From: JBQTIY01 sp052387675
Lineage (GTDB): Bacteria; Planctomycetota; B15-G4
Direction: 5' to 3'
DNA: 64,000 bases
Assembly: GCA_052387675.1 (NCBI GenBank)
Contig: JBQTIY010000007.1
Location: 248,001-312,000 of the forward strand
The notes under the pieces were generated by a model. The model was not told the origin of the DNA, did no database searches, and worked only from the letters and a program-made list of their open reading frames with translations. The position numbers and the translations under genes were made by a program. Below are positions 26,811 to 36,197 of this stretch, piece by piece. How positions within the stretch are numbered: the stretch's first letter is position 1; each line of letters opens with the position of its first letter.

Positions 26811-27698
26811 TCAGGGCTGCGTGCCGCGCACCGCATTGCTGGCCGAGAGGCCGCTCTCCAGCGCCGGATCGGTGATCCAGTACTGCATGTAGACCGCAAA
26901 GCCTGGCGGCAGTCCGGCCGGCCACGCGGCCCAGCCCAGCGGCATGCTGCCGTCGGGCAAGGTGACGAGAGCGATGGAGAGCGTCCACGGCACCGGGACG
27001 AGCACGCCGCCCTTGAAGGGCACATTGCCCGCCACGAAGCCCGCGAAGAGCAAGGCCAGCGCCGACGGCCGGGCGCGCGAGAGCGTGAGCGTGCCGACGC
27101 TGTCCACTTCCAGGCTTCCGGCGCCGACGAGGCGCGGCAACAAGCCGTTGCTGCCCAGCTTGGCGAAGCCCAAGTTGGCCCAGGGCGGCAGTTCGAGGCA
27201 GGTCACGAAGCCTTCGCCCGCATCGCCGGGCAGTCCGGCGTAGCTCGGATCGGCCGCGCCCTGCGTCGTGGCCCAGCCGCTCGAGGTCGTGCGGCCGACG
27301 ATCTGCGCCGCGCCGTGCGCGTCGACGGATAGCGCGAGCGGTGTGTCGTCGCCGGCGGCGCCGAGATAGCTGGCGTACCGACGCGCGGTGCCCTCGGGCG
27401 ACCAGCGCGCGAGGTAGCCGTCCTCACCGCCTGCAAGCGAGGCCTGATAGGCACCGCTCGTCACCGGCAGAGCGGCCGAGCGCGTTGCGGCCAGCACGGT
27501 GACGGCGCCCAAAGTGTCAACGGCCAGGCCCTGCACGGCCTCGTCACCAGCGCCGCCCAGGAAGCTCGACCACATCAGGCTGCTTCCGTCGGCGGAGAGC
27601 CGCGTGACGAATCCGTCCGCGGCGCCGCCGGGGGCCGGCGGCCGGGTGGCGGCCCGCGGGGGGGAGTGCCGACCCACCACCCCCCCCCCCACAAACAC
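26811..27698 (-). CDS. C-terminal part of a broken beta-propeller (SBBP) secreted protein
   Basis: This frame holds the end of the propeller protein whose beginning is the next entry. After a nonsensical Pro/Gly-rich lead-in, DGFVTRLSADGSSLMWSSFL starts a normal blade, and two more blades follow (YLARWSPEGTARRYASYLG and a degenerate third). The last 130 residues form a separate module with LPFKGG-like VPFKGGVLVPVPW and the ending WITDPALESGLSASNAV, also seen at the end of the protein at 55614-56303. The start shown is only the first in-frame codon. The real gene begins at 29517 and is interrupted by the poly-G/C stretch. Confidence 0.75.
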   Translation of the reverse strand: MFVGGGVVGRHSPPRAATRPPAPGGAADGFVTRLSADGSSLMWSSFLGGAGDEAVQGLAVDTLGAVTVLAATRSAALPVTSGAYQASLAGGEDGYLARWSPEGTARRYASYLGAAGDDTPLALSVDAHGAAQIVGRTTSSGWATTQGAADPSYAGLPGDAGEGFVTCLELPPWANLGFAKLGSNGLLPRLVGAGSLEVDSVGTLTLSRARPSALALLFAGFVAGNVPFKGGVLVPVPWTLSIALVTLPDGSMPLGWAAWPAGLPPGFAVYMQYWITDPALESGLSASNAVRGTQP

Positions 27699-29517
27699 AA
27701 AACCCCCCCGCCCCGCCCCGGTCGCCCCCCCACTCGGGGATCCCCCCGTCGCCGGAGCCCCCCCTTACCCCCCCCCCCGCGCCGCCGCCGGCGGCCGGCT
27801 GCAGAGTGCCGGCCGTCGTGGGGAAGTCCGTACCGACGACGCGCCCGCCGACAAGCACATCACCGCCCGGCGCGAGCGCCAAGCAGCGTGCTTCCTCGAC
27901 ACCGGCGCCGCCCAGCAGCGTGGACCACTCCAAGTTCGCGCCATCGGCCGAGGCGCGGCACACGAAGGCGTCGGTTTCATCCGCCGAGGGGCCGCCATAG
28001 CTCTCGTCGTAGGCGCCGGCCGTCGTGGGGAAATCAACGCTGCCCGTCAGGCCCGCGACATGCGCACGGCCGGCGGCATCCGCGACCAGGGCCTGCGGCT
28101 CATCGCGCAGCACGCCGCCCAGCAACGTGGACCAGGGCAGCGCGCTCCCATCGAGCGAGAGCTTGGAGAGAAAGCCATCGGGCGTGAAGAAGATGGAGTT
28201 GAAGCTGGTATCGAAGGCGCCGGCCGTCGCGGGAAAGGGCAGCAAGCCGTTGGAGTAGGTGCGCCCGGTGACGAGCACGCCGCTGGGCGTGAGGGCCAGC
28301 GCGGCCGCACGATCTTCCTTGTCGCCGCCGAGGAAGGTACTCCAGCTCAACGCGCCCGTTGAAGTGAAGCGCGCGACGAAGCCGTCGACGCCGCCGCGCG
28401 CGGTGGGCTGATAGCTGCCGGCCGTCGCCGGAAAATCCGCCGAGTTCGACCAGCCACAGACAAAGACCGAGCCGGCGGCATCCACGGCCACGCCGCTCGC
28501 GCCCTCCCCCACAAAGAAGCCGCTGTCGGTGCCGCCCAGATAGGTCACCCACTGCGTGCTGCCCGGCAAGCTCTCGCCGCCCAGGCCGCTGTTCACGAGC
28601 AGGCGCGCCACGAAGGCATCGCCGTATCCGAGCAGTCCACGCTGCACGCTGCCGGGTGTCGCCGGGAAGTTGCCGGAAGTGGTCAGCCCCGCGACGACGA
28701 GCGCGCCATCACCGGCATCGGCCACGGCCAGGATTTCGTCGCGCAGCGAGCCGCCGAGATAGCTCTGGTACTGGAGCACGGGATCCACGACGAGGGGCAG
28801 CGCGAGGTGGCGCCCCGGCGCCTCGAAGCCGACGCGTCCGCCGCCGAGCAGGCGGAAGTGCGCGGTGACCGGCACCCGCGCGCCGCCGGGCAGTTCTTGC
28901 CAAGCCGCAGGAATGTGCTGCAGCAGGCGGCCCGTGCCGAGCTCGGCGACGAGACGGCCCTGCTCATCGATGTTCAGCGACTCGGCGCCGTGCAGTTGCA
29001 GCGCGACCACATCTAGCGGTGTGCCCGCCGGCAGCAGCAGGTCGTACTCGAGCGCGCCGTGCAGGCGCACGGCGGCACCGCCCGGCAGCCCGCTCCATTG
29101 CAGACTCGAGTAGGCCGGCACGCCAAGCAGCCAGCCCTCGGCCGATGAACCGCGCAGAAAGTTCAGGTGGCCGAGCGGCTCGCCGACCGCGTGGACACGC
29201 GCCTGCCCGCTGGCGAAGCCCGGCGCGCCGCTCGCCGTCGAGGAGGACGCTCCGTCGAAGCGCAACTCCACGCTGCCGCGCTCATGGCCCAGCACCAGGC
29301 CCGCATCGGTGGCAAAGACCGACAGCGCGCCCTGCTCGGCGACAAAACGAGCCCGCCCATCGGCTTGCCCACGGTTCTCGGCGAAGGCCTCGAGCAGGGT
29401 CTGCGCCTCGGCCTCCGGCTGGGCCACGACACCACTCACCACGAGCAGCAACGCCGGCAGGAGCCAGCGACGAAGGGACCATGGGCCGGAATTGGGGCGG
29501 TGCATGACAGCGGGCAT
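27544..29517 (-). CDS. N-terminal part of a secreted beta-propeller (SBBP repeat) protein, frameshifted
   Basis: A secreted repeat protein. The signal peptide is in residues 1-38 (LLPALLLVVSGVVAQPEAEA). A jelly-roll-like N-terminal domain (LEAFAENRGQADGRARFVA) is known from SBBP proteins. At least five blades follow, each with a WSTLLGG or WSTFLGG strand, ALA-x-GG/VAGLT and FPATAGAY/FPTTAG. The frame is sound to GTDFPTTAGTLQPAAGGG at about 27780. Beyond it reads through G-homopolymers and loses blade pattern, so the last 75 residues are not real. The intact gene would be 26811-29517. SBBP proteins are extracellular or cell-surface; their roles are mostly unknown. Confidence 0.8.
   Translation of the reverse strand: MPAVMHRPNSGPWSLRRWLLPALLLVVSGVVAQPEAEAQTLLEAFAENRGQADGRARFVAEQGALSVFATDAGLVLGHERGSVELRFDGASSSTASGAPGFASGQARVHAVGEPLGHLNFLRGSSAEGWLLGVPAYSSLQWSGLPGGAAVRLHGALEYDLLLPAGTPLDVVALQLHGAESLNIDEQGRLVAELGTGRLLQHIPAAWQELPGGARVPVTAHFRLLGGGRVGFEAPGRHLALPLVVDPVLQYQSYLGGSLRDEILAVADAGDGALVVAGLTTSGNFPATPGSVQRGLLGYGDAFVARLLVNSGLGGESLPGSTQWVTYLGGTDSGFFVGEGASGVAVDAAGSVFVCGWSNSADFPATAGSYQPTARGGVDGFVARFTSTGALSWSTFLGGDKEDRAAALALTPSGVLVTGRTYSNGLLPFPATAGAFDTSFNSIFFTPDGFLSKLSLDGSALPWSTLLGGVLRDEPQALVADAAGRAHVAGLTGSVDFPTTAGAYDESYGGPSADETDAFVCRASADGANLEWSTLLGGAGVEEARCLALAPGGDVLVGGRVVGTDFPTTAGTLQPAAGGGAGGGVRGGSGDGGIPEWGGDRGGAGGFCVCGGGGGGSALPPAGRHPAAGPRRRRGRIRHAALRRRKQPDVVELPGRRW
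27617..27790. other. G/C-homopolymer stretch, probable sequencing or assembly artefact
   Basis: On the minus (coding) strand this stretch is dominated by runs of 5-11 G. Fragments of a normal propeller blade remain visible between the runs (GDGGIPEW, GGDRG, then PGGAADGFV). This looks like one blade whose true bases were replaced or merged into G rather than a natural insertion. It splits the propeller gene into two frames. Confidence 0.7.
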
Positions 29518-29611
29518 AACGACAGGCCGGGCGAGAGCGAGGGCGGGCGGACGCGAGAGACATCGGGCGAGAGGTGATCAGGTCGCTCACCTGATCGGCC
29601 TATAGCCTAGC

Positions 29612-30496
29612 TCAACCGGAGGGGAGCCACTCGGCCTCCGCAGCAGCCTTCCAGGTAGCGGGGTCCTCATCGAGGTCGGCCGCCTCAAGCAGCACGGCAT
29701 ACGAAACCTCCGTCTGGCCCGCAGCGAGAGCTTCAATGCACAAAGCCCGCAATCCGGCCAGCCCCCTGCGCGCCACGATGCGCCGCACGAGCAGGTAGCC
29801 CGCGCCGTAGCGCGATCCCTCCAGAAAGATCCATCGGCGCGAGTGGAGTTGCACCCGGCCGTCCTCCAGCAGACTGCCGAACCCCTCGCGTCCCCGATCG
29901 TCGACCGGCGCGATTTGCACGGAGATCGTCGCGCCGGGCACGTTCGAATACGGGAGTTGCACCTCGCGGCAGCCCAGTCCGAGCAGCAGGCTTCCCAGTC
30001 GCATCTGATGATCTACGGCGAGTAGGCTCGAATCGACGAGAGTTGGCCCGAGGTCAGCCAAGCCCTCGGACGCCGCCTTCGGTAAGGCGTTCCAGGTCTG
30101 ATCCTGAAGGAGATGGACCAACTCGTGCAGCATCGCCGAACGCATTTCCGCGTCGGTTGGCAGGACGAGCACATGCACGCGGTCATGCGAGTGGCGCGCG
30201 ATACCGAGGGCCTCATCCCCAAGCGAAATGCCAAGCACCCTCAGCGCCGGCTCGATCCAAACCTCCACCGGCTGACCGGTGAGTCCTGGCACCAACTCGC
30301 GCAGCCGCGGCAAGTCTTGGTCGAGATGGCGCGCGAGCCGCGCCGCCAACTCGGGATCGTGCGCGCGCACTACGCCCAGCCGCGCCTGCACGGCTGCCGG
30401 CGGAACCGCCAGGCAGCCGTGCAGGCAGAGCAGCGCGACCAGAACCATGCCGTGCGACCACGACTGCCAAGGCTTGATGTTCGGGCTGCGCAGCAC
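29612..30496 (-). CDS. Lipoprotein with HExxH metallopeptidase-like motif
   Basis: A 294-aa predicted lipoprotein; the lipobox ends LCLHGC at Cys28. HELVH at 124-128 and a downstream Glu in ASEGLADL (Glu144) give a gluzincin-like zinc site, within an alpha-helical context typical of peptidase MA-like domains. The GTG start lies 2 bases after the upstream lipoprotein stop; an ATG at 30448 would still keep the lipobox. No named family was recognised with certainty. It is likely a periplasmic or cell-surface protease-like protein co-expressed with the preceding lipoprotein. Confidence 0.65.
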   Translation of the reverse strand: MLRSPNIKPWQSWSHGMVLVALLCLHGCLAVPPAAVQARLGVVRAHDPELAARLARHLDQDLPRLRELVPGLTGQPVEVWIEPALRVLGISLGDEALGIARHSHDRVHVLVLPTDAEMRSAMLHELVHLLQDQTWNALPKAASEGLADLGPTLVDSSLLAVDHQMRLGSLLLGLGCREVQLPYSNVPGATISVQIAPVDDRGREGFGSLLEDGRVQLHSRRWIFLEGSRYGAGYLLVRRIVARRGLAGLRALCIEALAAGQTEVSYAVLLEAADLDEDPATWKAAAEAEWLPSG

Positions 30497-30498
30497 GC

Positions 30499-31383
30499 TC
30501 AGAACTTCACCGTCACCGTCACGGGCTCATCCTGGCTGCGGCCCGCCTGGCTCAACAGGAGCTCGATGCCCGGCTGCAGTGCCGTGGCGTGCAACTCGGC
30601 CACGAGCGTCACCCAGCCGTTCCCCTCGGACACCACGTGGACATTGAGCCCGGTGCTGAGGTCCGCCAGCAGATCGCCCTCATGGCTGATAGAGAAGGTG
30701 TCGAAGCGCTCGGGCAGCGACGAACGCACCTGCAGCATCCCGCTGACCACCTCGGTCTCGATGAGGTAGCCCACCGTCACGGCCTCAGGCAACGGCGCCC
30801 CCGACCCCGCCTCCAGCACGGCGTGCGTCAGAGACTCGGCGGAGTACATCGAGTTTGCTTCGCAGCGTAGAAGACTCATGCCTGGCAAACCCAGATTCGG
30901 CTCAGGCACCCACAGGCGATGCACGTCGTAGACCTGCGCCTGCAGCTCGATGTACCCAGGTCCGAGACCGAAGCCACCCAAGCCGGCCGCACCGGGCGCG
31001 GCGGTCACATCTCCAGTGAACAGCGTGGGCGCCGGCGGCGAACTCTCCGCTGTTGTGGCGTCGAAGCCAGAGGCCGTCGCCGGCACAGGAATGGTGTAAG
31101 TGCCCGGCCCCGAAAGCTGCGAGCGCTTACCGACCGGCTCGCCCGCGGAGTTCTTGGGCTGGAAGTGTGTGGTGTAGCCGGCCGGGATCACGACCGTGGC
31201 CGTGCCGCTCTGAATGCTGAGTTCGTAACCAGGTGCCTTGATCGTGACCGTCGGCGTCTGGCAGCCCACCGTCAGGCTGGCCGCCAACACCAGAATGGCC
31301 AGCGTGCCTCGCCTCCCCCAGCGCGCTCCGGCCCAAGCTTGCACCTTGCTGCACAGATCCTGCTTGTCTCTGTTCATCATCAT
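30499..31383 (-). CDS. Hypothetical lipoprotein
   Basis: Unrecognised 294-aa secreted protein. A basic N-terminus and hydrophobic stretch (TLAILVLAASLTVGC) end in a lipobox with Cys41. The mature part is rich in beta-type sequence and ends VTVTVKF. ATG 31383 is preferred since AGGGGAG lies just upstream; two more ATGs follow directly. It is immediately upstream of the HExxH lipoprotein (2-base gap), so the two are likely one operon. No domain was recognised. Confidence 0.7.
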   Translation of the reverse strand: MMMNRDKQDLCSKVQAWAGARWGRRGTLAILVLAASLTVGCQTPTVTIKAPGYELSIQSGTATVVIPAGYTTHFQPKNSAGEPVGKRSQLSGPGTYTIPVPATASGFDATTAESSPPAPTLFTGDVTAAPGAAGLGGFGLGPGYIELQAQVYDVHRLWVPEPNLGLPGMSLLRCEANSMYSAESLTHAVLEAGSGAPLPEAVTVGYLIETEVVSGMLQVRSSLPERFDTFSISHEGDLLADLSTGLNVHVVSEGNGWVTLVAELHATALQPGIELLLSQAGRSQDEPVTVTVKF

Positions 31384-31567
31384 TCTCCCCTGAAGCCCCA
31401 GTTCCGGCGGCGGCGGCCGCCCTCGGCCGCCAGACTCCGCCACGGGCAGGAGTCGGCGCGCAGCGGACTTCGTTACGGCTCAACAGCGACACAGCGCGGC
31501 TCGGCCTGGGCTGGCCGACTCGGCGCGCACCAAGCCAAAACACCAACACGCGGCGTAGGCGGCCTGC

Positions 31568-32062
31568 CTAGTAACGGCCGGCGGCGTTGGCGAAGCCGGC
31601 CTCATCGAAGCGCACCCAGTAACGGGCGTGCCACAGACCCTGCGGCTCCCAGATCAAGGTGTGCCCACCGGGCGGACCCTGATCGCGCACGCGCGTGGGG
31701 TGCGACAAGAAGCACCAGATGACTTCGCGCACGCTCATGCCCACCACCACTTGATGCGCGAGCAGGCGCTCGTGCCGGCCCGGCGGCAAAGCCTCCACGC
31801 CGAGCGCGGCGCCCTGACCGGCCAGTTCCAGCTCGAGCTCCCTGACGAGCGTGTGACTCGCCAGGGCATCGACCGCGCGCTGCGGCACCTCCAACAGCAG
31901 CGTGTCCACCACTTGATTGGGCGGCGGATCGTGCGGCGGCAGGCGCGGCTCGTAGAGCGAACAGCCTGCGAGCGTGCAGATCGGGAGCAAAATCAGGGCC
32001 CGGCCGAGGCTCAGAGCTCGCCAGGGCGAGCGACCAGCAGACTGTCTTCGAGGGGGACTCAT
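31568..32062 (-). CDS. Hypothetical lipoprotein
   Basis: A 164-aa unrecognised protein. The N-terminus carries a signal with lipobox CTLAGC (Cys near residue 31). The mature part includes VREVIWCFLSHPTRVRDQGP and a C-terminal strand-rich segment (HTLIWEPQGLWHARYWVRFD) reminiscent of small outer-membrane-assembly lipoproteins, without a firm match. ATG at 32062 is chosen; the frame is open far upstream but that part is antisense to the phosphatase gene. It is divergent from the inositol-monophosphatase-like gene with a 27-base spacer. The 184 bases on its other side (31384-31567) hold only GC-rich inverted repeats. Confidence 0.65.
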   Translation of the reverse strand: MSPPRRQSAGRSPWRALSLGRALILLPICTLAGCSLYEPRLPPHDPPPNQVVDTLLLEVPQRAVDALASHTLVRELELELAGQGAALGVEALPPGRHERLLAHQVVVGMSVREVIWCFLSHPTRVRDQGPPGGHTLIWEPQGLWHARYWVRFDEAGFANAAGRY

Positions 32063-32089
32063 GCTGCGCGCATCATAGAATCGCCGGCG

Positions 32090-32965
32090 ATGACCGCCAC
32101 GCCTCTCCTGCCGCCCGACCACACCTCTCTCTATGACATCGAGGAGCAGGCGGTCGCGATCGTGCAGCGCGTGGCCCGCCAACTCGTGCTGCCCAGCTTC
32201 GGGGGCCTGGGCGCCCACCACTGGGTCAGCCACACCCAGGTGCATACGGCCGCCGACGAAATCGCCGGCAGCGCGCTGCATGAGGCCTTCTCGGCCGCCT
32301 TCCCCGAACACGGCTTGGTCATCGAGGACCGCCCCACCATCGCGGGCAGCGGGCGCTGGGAGTGGTTTATCGATCCGATCGACGGCAGCGCGAACCACTT
32401 GCGCGGCATCCCTTATGTCTCCGTGTCGGCCGGGCTGTGCTGCGACGGCGAGCCGGTCGTGGGCGTCGTGCACGACCTGCTGCGCGACCAGACGCTCTCG
32501 GCGTGCCGCGGCGGCGGTGCACGCCTGCGCCTAGCTTCCGGCGACACGCGCCCGGCACGCGTCGCGCGCACGAGCGGCCTGCGCAACGCGATGATCATCG
32601 CGCACCTCTCGCGCCGCGGGCCCTTGGTCAACATCCCCGGCGCGCTGCATCGCATCCTCTGGCAGACGCGCAAGATCCGCTGCATGGGTTCGATCGCGCT
32701 GGACTTGGCGCTGCTCGCCGCCGGTGAAGCCGACTTGCTCATCGTGGGGCGCGGCGGTCCGCAGCGCATGCTCGACATCCAGGGCGGGCTGGTCGTGCTG
32801 GCCGAGGCCGGCGGCGTGGTCATGACCGCCGCCGGCGGCCCGATCTCGGCGCAAACTCGCACTCTGCTCGCCGGCCCGCCTGATCTGTGCCGGCTCTTCG
32901 TGGAGCAGATGTCGGCTTACGACCTCGAGGGCTGGCGGCAGGAACAGGCGCAAGCGCCGGACTGA
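32090..32965 (+). CDS. Inositol monophosphatase family protein
   Basis: A 291-aa Mg-dependent phosphatase of the IMPase/CysQ superfamily. The metal-site motif is WFIDPIDGSANHLRG, where the usual Thr after DG is Ser. The downstream GSIALDLALLAAGEADLLI and LDIQGGLVVLAEAGG correspond to the second family motif. The first metal motif is weak (VIEDRP in place of GEE). Substrate candidates include inositol phosphate, PAP or fructose-1,6-bisphosphate. The frame is open upstream but is antisense to the lipoprotein; ATG 32090 fits family start positions. Confidence 0.85.
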   Translation: MTATPLLPPDHTSLYDIEEQAVAIVQRVARQLVLPSFGGLGAHHWVSHTQVHTAADEIAGSALHEAFSAAFPEHGLVIEDRPTIAGSGRWEWFIDPIDGSANHLRGIPYVSVSAGLCCDGEPVVGVVHDLLRDQTLSACRGGGARLRLASGDTRPARVARTSGLRNAMIIAHLSRRGPLVNIPGALHRILWQTRKIRCMGSIALDLALLAAGEADLLIVGRGGPQRMLDIQGGLVVLAEAGGVVMTAAGGPISAQTRTLLAGPPDLCRLFVEQMSAYDLEGWRQEQAQAPD

Positions 32966-33083
32966 GGCTGCGCGGAGGCCGGCCGAGCGCAAACGGTGCC
33001 GGGGCCGCGTCACCACCGCGCCATGGTCTTCGGCGGCCGCAACGCTCCCGCGCGCAAGCCCCTTTCCAGTATCGTGGGCCGCC

Positions 33084-36000
33084 ATGGAACGTCGCGGCAC
33101 TTTGCTACTGGTTGCTCTGGGAATGCTGCTCGTCCTGGGACTCGGCCTCTGGCTGATCCTCGACGGCAGCGCCGACTCCGCCGACGACAATTCGTCGGCC
33201 ACCTCCCTCTCCGCGGGCGACACCGCGGCGACTCCGGCCATGGCGCTGCCAGCGGTTGGCGCGCGCCCGGTGGAGTCGCATGCCGGTCTGCCCGATTTGG
33301 CAGCCGCCGTACCGGACGCCACGGCGCGCAGCGGCCCGCCGGAGAGCTACAAGCGCGCGCTCGGCGGCCTCAAGGGCCGCGTGCTGCAGGCCGTCGAAGG
33401 CAGCGCGGACGGCGGCTCCCCCGTCGTCGGCATGACGGTGGCCGTCGCCGGCGCTCGCGAGTCGAGCTTCCTGCTGCCGCAGGACGCGTTGCTCAATCCT
33501 GAACGCCTCGAGATGAATCTCATCGCCGGTGAGGCTGTCACCGACCACGAAGGCCGCTTCCTGATCGAGAGCCTGGATCCGCGCACGCTGGGCGCGCTGA
33601 TGCTCGATCCGGGCGGGCCGCGCGCCAGCTTCCGCATGCTGGAGATCACGCCGGCCAGCGGCATCGTCTTGGATCTGGGCGACATCATCCTGCCGCGCTG
33701 CGCGACGCTGGTCGGGCTCGTCGTGGACGAGCGCAGCAAGCCGATTCGCAATGCGCGCGTGCGCGTCCTCGAGTTGCCGCCGCTGCCGATCCCCAGCGAC
33801 ATCGTGGCCACGGTGGCGGACTACCGCGCCGGCAGCGCCATTGTCGTGCCAGAAGGCACCGATGGGCTGGACGAGACGGTGATTTTCCAGCCGCCCGCTT
33901 CGCTCGCCCGCCACGAACGCCTGCTTCCCGTGCCCACGACCTTCACCGACGCCGAAGGGCGCTTCGTGCTGCCCGGCGTGCCCCCGGGGCTGGTGGCACT
34001 GGCCATCGACCACATTTCCTTTTTGCCCTTCGCGCAGCTCTCGGTGCCCACAGGCGCAGCCGGCGGCGAGCGCGACCTGGGCCAGCTCATGCTGGGCGAT
34101 GGCCTCACGCTGTCGATCACCACGGAGGACGACCGCGGTCAGCAAGTGATGTGCGCCGAGGTCCTCGCCGGCAACCGCCTGAGCATCGCGCCCGTAGGCT
34201 TGCTGCGCGGCACCGCTCTGCAGCAGGCGGCTGATCGCCACGAAGTGCGCGGCCTCAAGCCCGGCGATGGCTGGGTCGCCGCGCGGCGCAGCACCCAAGA
34301 CGACTTCGTCGTGGTGGAAGTCCCGGACATGTCCGCGGGCAAGGCCGTGGTGCGCTTCCCCACTCCGCGCCAAGCCACCTTCACCGTGCTGGACGAGAGC
34401 GGCGCGCCGATCCAAAGCGCGCGCATCTTCGGCCGGCCGCTCAGCGCCGAGGGCGATGATGCGCCCGACTTCATCGTGCCGCCGCAGTCACTGGAGAAGC
34501 GCAGCTCGCAGCCCAAGCCCGGCCAGTACGTCCTGACTGGCCTGCGCCCGGGCGGCTGGCAGCTCGTGGCGATCGCGCCCGGCTACGGGCAGCGCCGGGC
34601 CTGGGTGGATCTGGCCACGGAAGATGGCAGCGTCGAAGTGCGCCTGCCGATTGGCCTGGGCGTCTCAGCGCGCGTCGTGCGTGCCGCCGACAACACGCCG
34701 GTAGAGCACTGCCGCGTGGATGCCTTCGTGCAGGGCGAGGACTGGAATCCGATCGGCCGGGCTCCGCTCACCTCAGCGATGACGGATGCCGAAGGGCGCG
34801 TGCGCCTGCCCGACCTGCCCGCCGGCACGATCCGGCTGCAGGCCACGTACCCCGGCCTCGCCGTGGGCAGCCATCGCGTCGAACTCGCCGCGGACGGGAA
34901 ACTGACCGCCAGCACGACGACCGTGGGCGCGACCAGCACCGTCAGCGCCGTGCAGGAGGTCATGCTCCCGCTGGTCGGCGGCGGCAGTCTCTTTGGCGTC
35001 GTGCTGGAGCAAGGCCGTGCGCCCGAAGAGCCGCTGCTCGTCATCCTGAACCAGGGCGACTCCTCAGGTGACGGTGAGATGCCGCGCTTCACGCTCACCG
35101 ACCTCGACGGCGAGTTCCGCTTCGAAGACCTCGAACCCGGCGAAGCGGAAATCGAAGTGCGGCCGCGCCTGAATCTCAGCGGCGGCGCCGGCATGATGAT
35201 GTTCGCCAGCTTCTTTGAATCGCCGCTCGCGGAAGGGGAAGTGGAGATTGAAGAGGACCGCGAATCCTCCATCACGCTCACGCTCGGCGACCAGTTGGCC
35301 GGCAAAGAGGTCGCCCAGGTTTCGGGCCAGCTCTTCGTGAACGGACGCGCCACCGAGGGCTGGACCGTGGCGGTGTGGGGCGACGTGCGCCGCATGGAGA
35401 CCACCGACAGCTCCGGACGCTTCGACCTCGGCAAGATCGTGGCCGGCGACGCCCATCTGTGGATCAACGCGGCCGGCTCGAACTTCGGCAGTCCCGTGCA
35501 TTCGGTCCAGCTCAAGCTGGAGCCCGATGAACATCGCGTGCTCGACCTGCACCTGGAAGTCGGCAGCCTCTCGGGGCGCGTGCTCTCGGCGCTGGATGGA
35601 CAGCCGCTGGTGGGCATCTCGGTAAATGCCCAAGAGGAAGGCGCGGAGCAGGGCTGGTTCGGCGGACCGGACACGTCCACGGATGCCGAGGGCCGCTTCC
35701 GGATCGAACCCGTGAAGGCGGGCAGCTATCGCCTCAGTGCGAGCGGCCAGGGCTGGGCCCAGGCTCGCACCGAGGTTTTCTCGCTGAGCGGCCTGCAAGA
35801 ACGCTCGGGACTGGAGTTGCGCCTCACGCGCGCGCTGAAGCTCGCCGGCACAGTGAGCTTCGAGGGACTCGTCGAGGAGCCGCGCTGGGTTTGGATGACC
35901 GCCCAATCCAAGAACGGCGGCAGCGAAACCAACGCCGAAGTGGACCGCATCCAGGGCACGCAGGATTGGCGCTTCAGCTTCGATGAACTGGACGCGGGCG

Positions 36001-36173
36001 TGTGGATCATTGAGGCCCACGTGGCCAACAGCCCGCACGCCTTCGCGAGCCAAGAGCTCTCGGTGAGCGCCGACAACAGCAACCTGCGGCTGCATTTCGT
36101 GCCCGCGCCTCCGCCGCCCCCGCCGCCGCCGGAAGCAGAAGAGGCGCTCAAGAGCGCCGGCTACATCAAGTAG
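33084..36173 (+). CDS. Large membrane-anchored protein with repeated carboxypeptidase-regulatory-like domains
   Basis: A 1029-aa extracytoplasmic protein. One membrane helix lies at residues 7-26, then a Ser/Ala-rich linker. After it come several immunoglobulin-like/carboxypeptidase-regulatory-like modules, recognisable by recurring patterns such as TDAEGRFVLPGVPPG, TDAEGRVRLPDLPAG, TDLDGEFRFEDLEPG and TDAEGRFRIEPVKAG. The tail has eight prolines and ends in ALKSAGYIK. Such proteins usually act in surface adhesion or as scaffolds. No catalytic domain was seen. It stands alone; a short tandem repeat spans its stop codon. Confidence 0.8.
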   Translation: MERRGTLLLVALGMLLVLGLGLWLILDGSADSADDNSSATSLSAGDTAATPAMALPAVGARPVESHAGLPDLAAAVPDATARSGPPESYKRALGGLKGRVLQAVEGSADGGSPVVGMTVAVAGARESSFLLPQDALLNPERLEMNLIAGEAVTDHEGRFLIESLDPRTLGALMLDPGGPRASFRMLEITPASGIVLDLGDIILPRCATLVGLVVDERSKPIRNARVRVLELPPLPIPSDIVATVADYRAGSAIVVPEGTDGLDETVIFQPPASLARHERLLPVPTTFTDAEGRFVLPGVPPGLVALAIDHISFLPFAQLSVPTGAAGGERDLGQLMLGDGLTLSITTEDDRGQQVMCAEVLAGNRLSIAPVGLLRGTALQQAADRHEVRGLKPGDGWVAARRSTQDDFVVVEVPDMSAGKAVVRFPTPRQATFTVLDESGAPIQSARIFGRPLSAEGDDAPDFIVPPQSLEKRSSQPKPGQYVLTGLRPGGWQLVAIAPGYGQRRAWVDLATEDGSVEVRLPIGLGVSARVVRAADNTPVEHCRVDAFVQGEDWNPIGRAPLTSAMTDAEGRVRLPDLPAGTIRLQATYPGLAVGSHRVELAADGKLTASTTTVGATSTVSAVQEVMLPLVGGGSLFGVVLEQGRAPEEPLLVILNQGDSSGDGEMPRFTLTDLDGEFRFEDLEPGEAEIEVRPRLNLSGGAGMMMFASFFESPLAEGEVEIEEDRESSITLTLGDQLAGKEVAQVSGQLFVNGRATEGWTVAVWGDVRRMETTDSSGRFDLGKIVAGDAHLWINAAGSNFGSPVHSVQLKLEPDEHRVLDLHLEVGSLSGRVLSALDGQPLVGISVNAQEEGAEQGWFGGPDTSTDAEGRFRIEPVKAGSYRLSASGQGWAQARTEVFSLSGLQERSGLELRLTRALKLAGTVSFEGLVEEPRWVWMTAQSKNGGSETNAEVDRIQGTQDWRFSFDELDAGVWIIEAHVANSPHAFASQELSVSADNSNLRLHFVPAPPPPPPPPEAEEALKSAGYIK

Positions 36174-36197
36174 CGCCAAGTAGCGCCAAGTAGCGCC
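36168..36197. repeat. Three 10-bp tandem repeats across a stop codon
   Basis: AAGTAGCGCC is repeated three times. The first copy contains the stop codon (TAG) of the large repeat-domain protein, so each unit also carries a TAG, in successive frames. It reads like recent slippage duplication. Confidence 0.8.
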
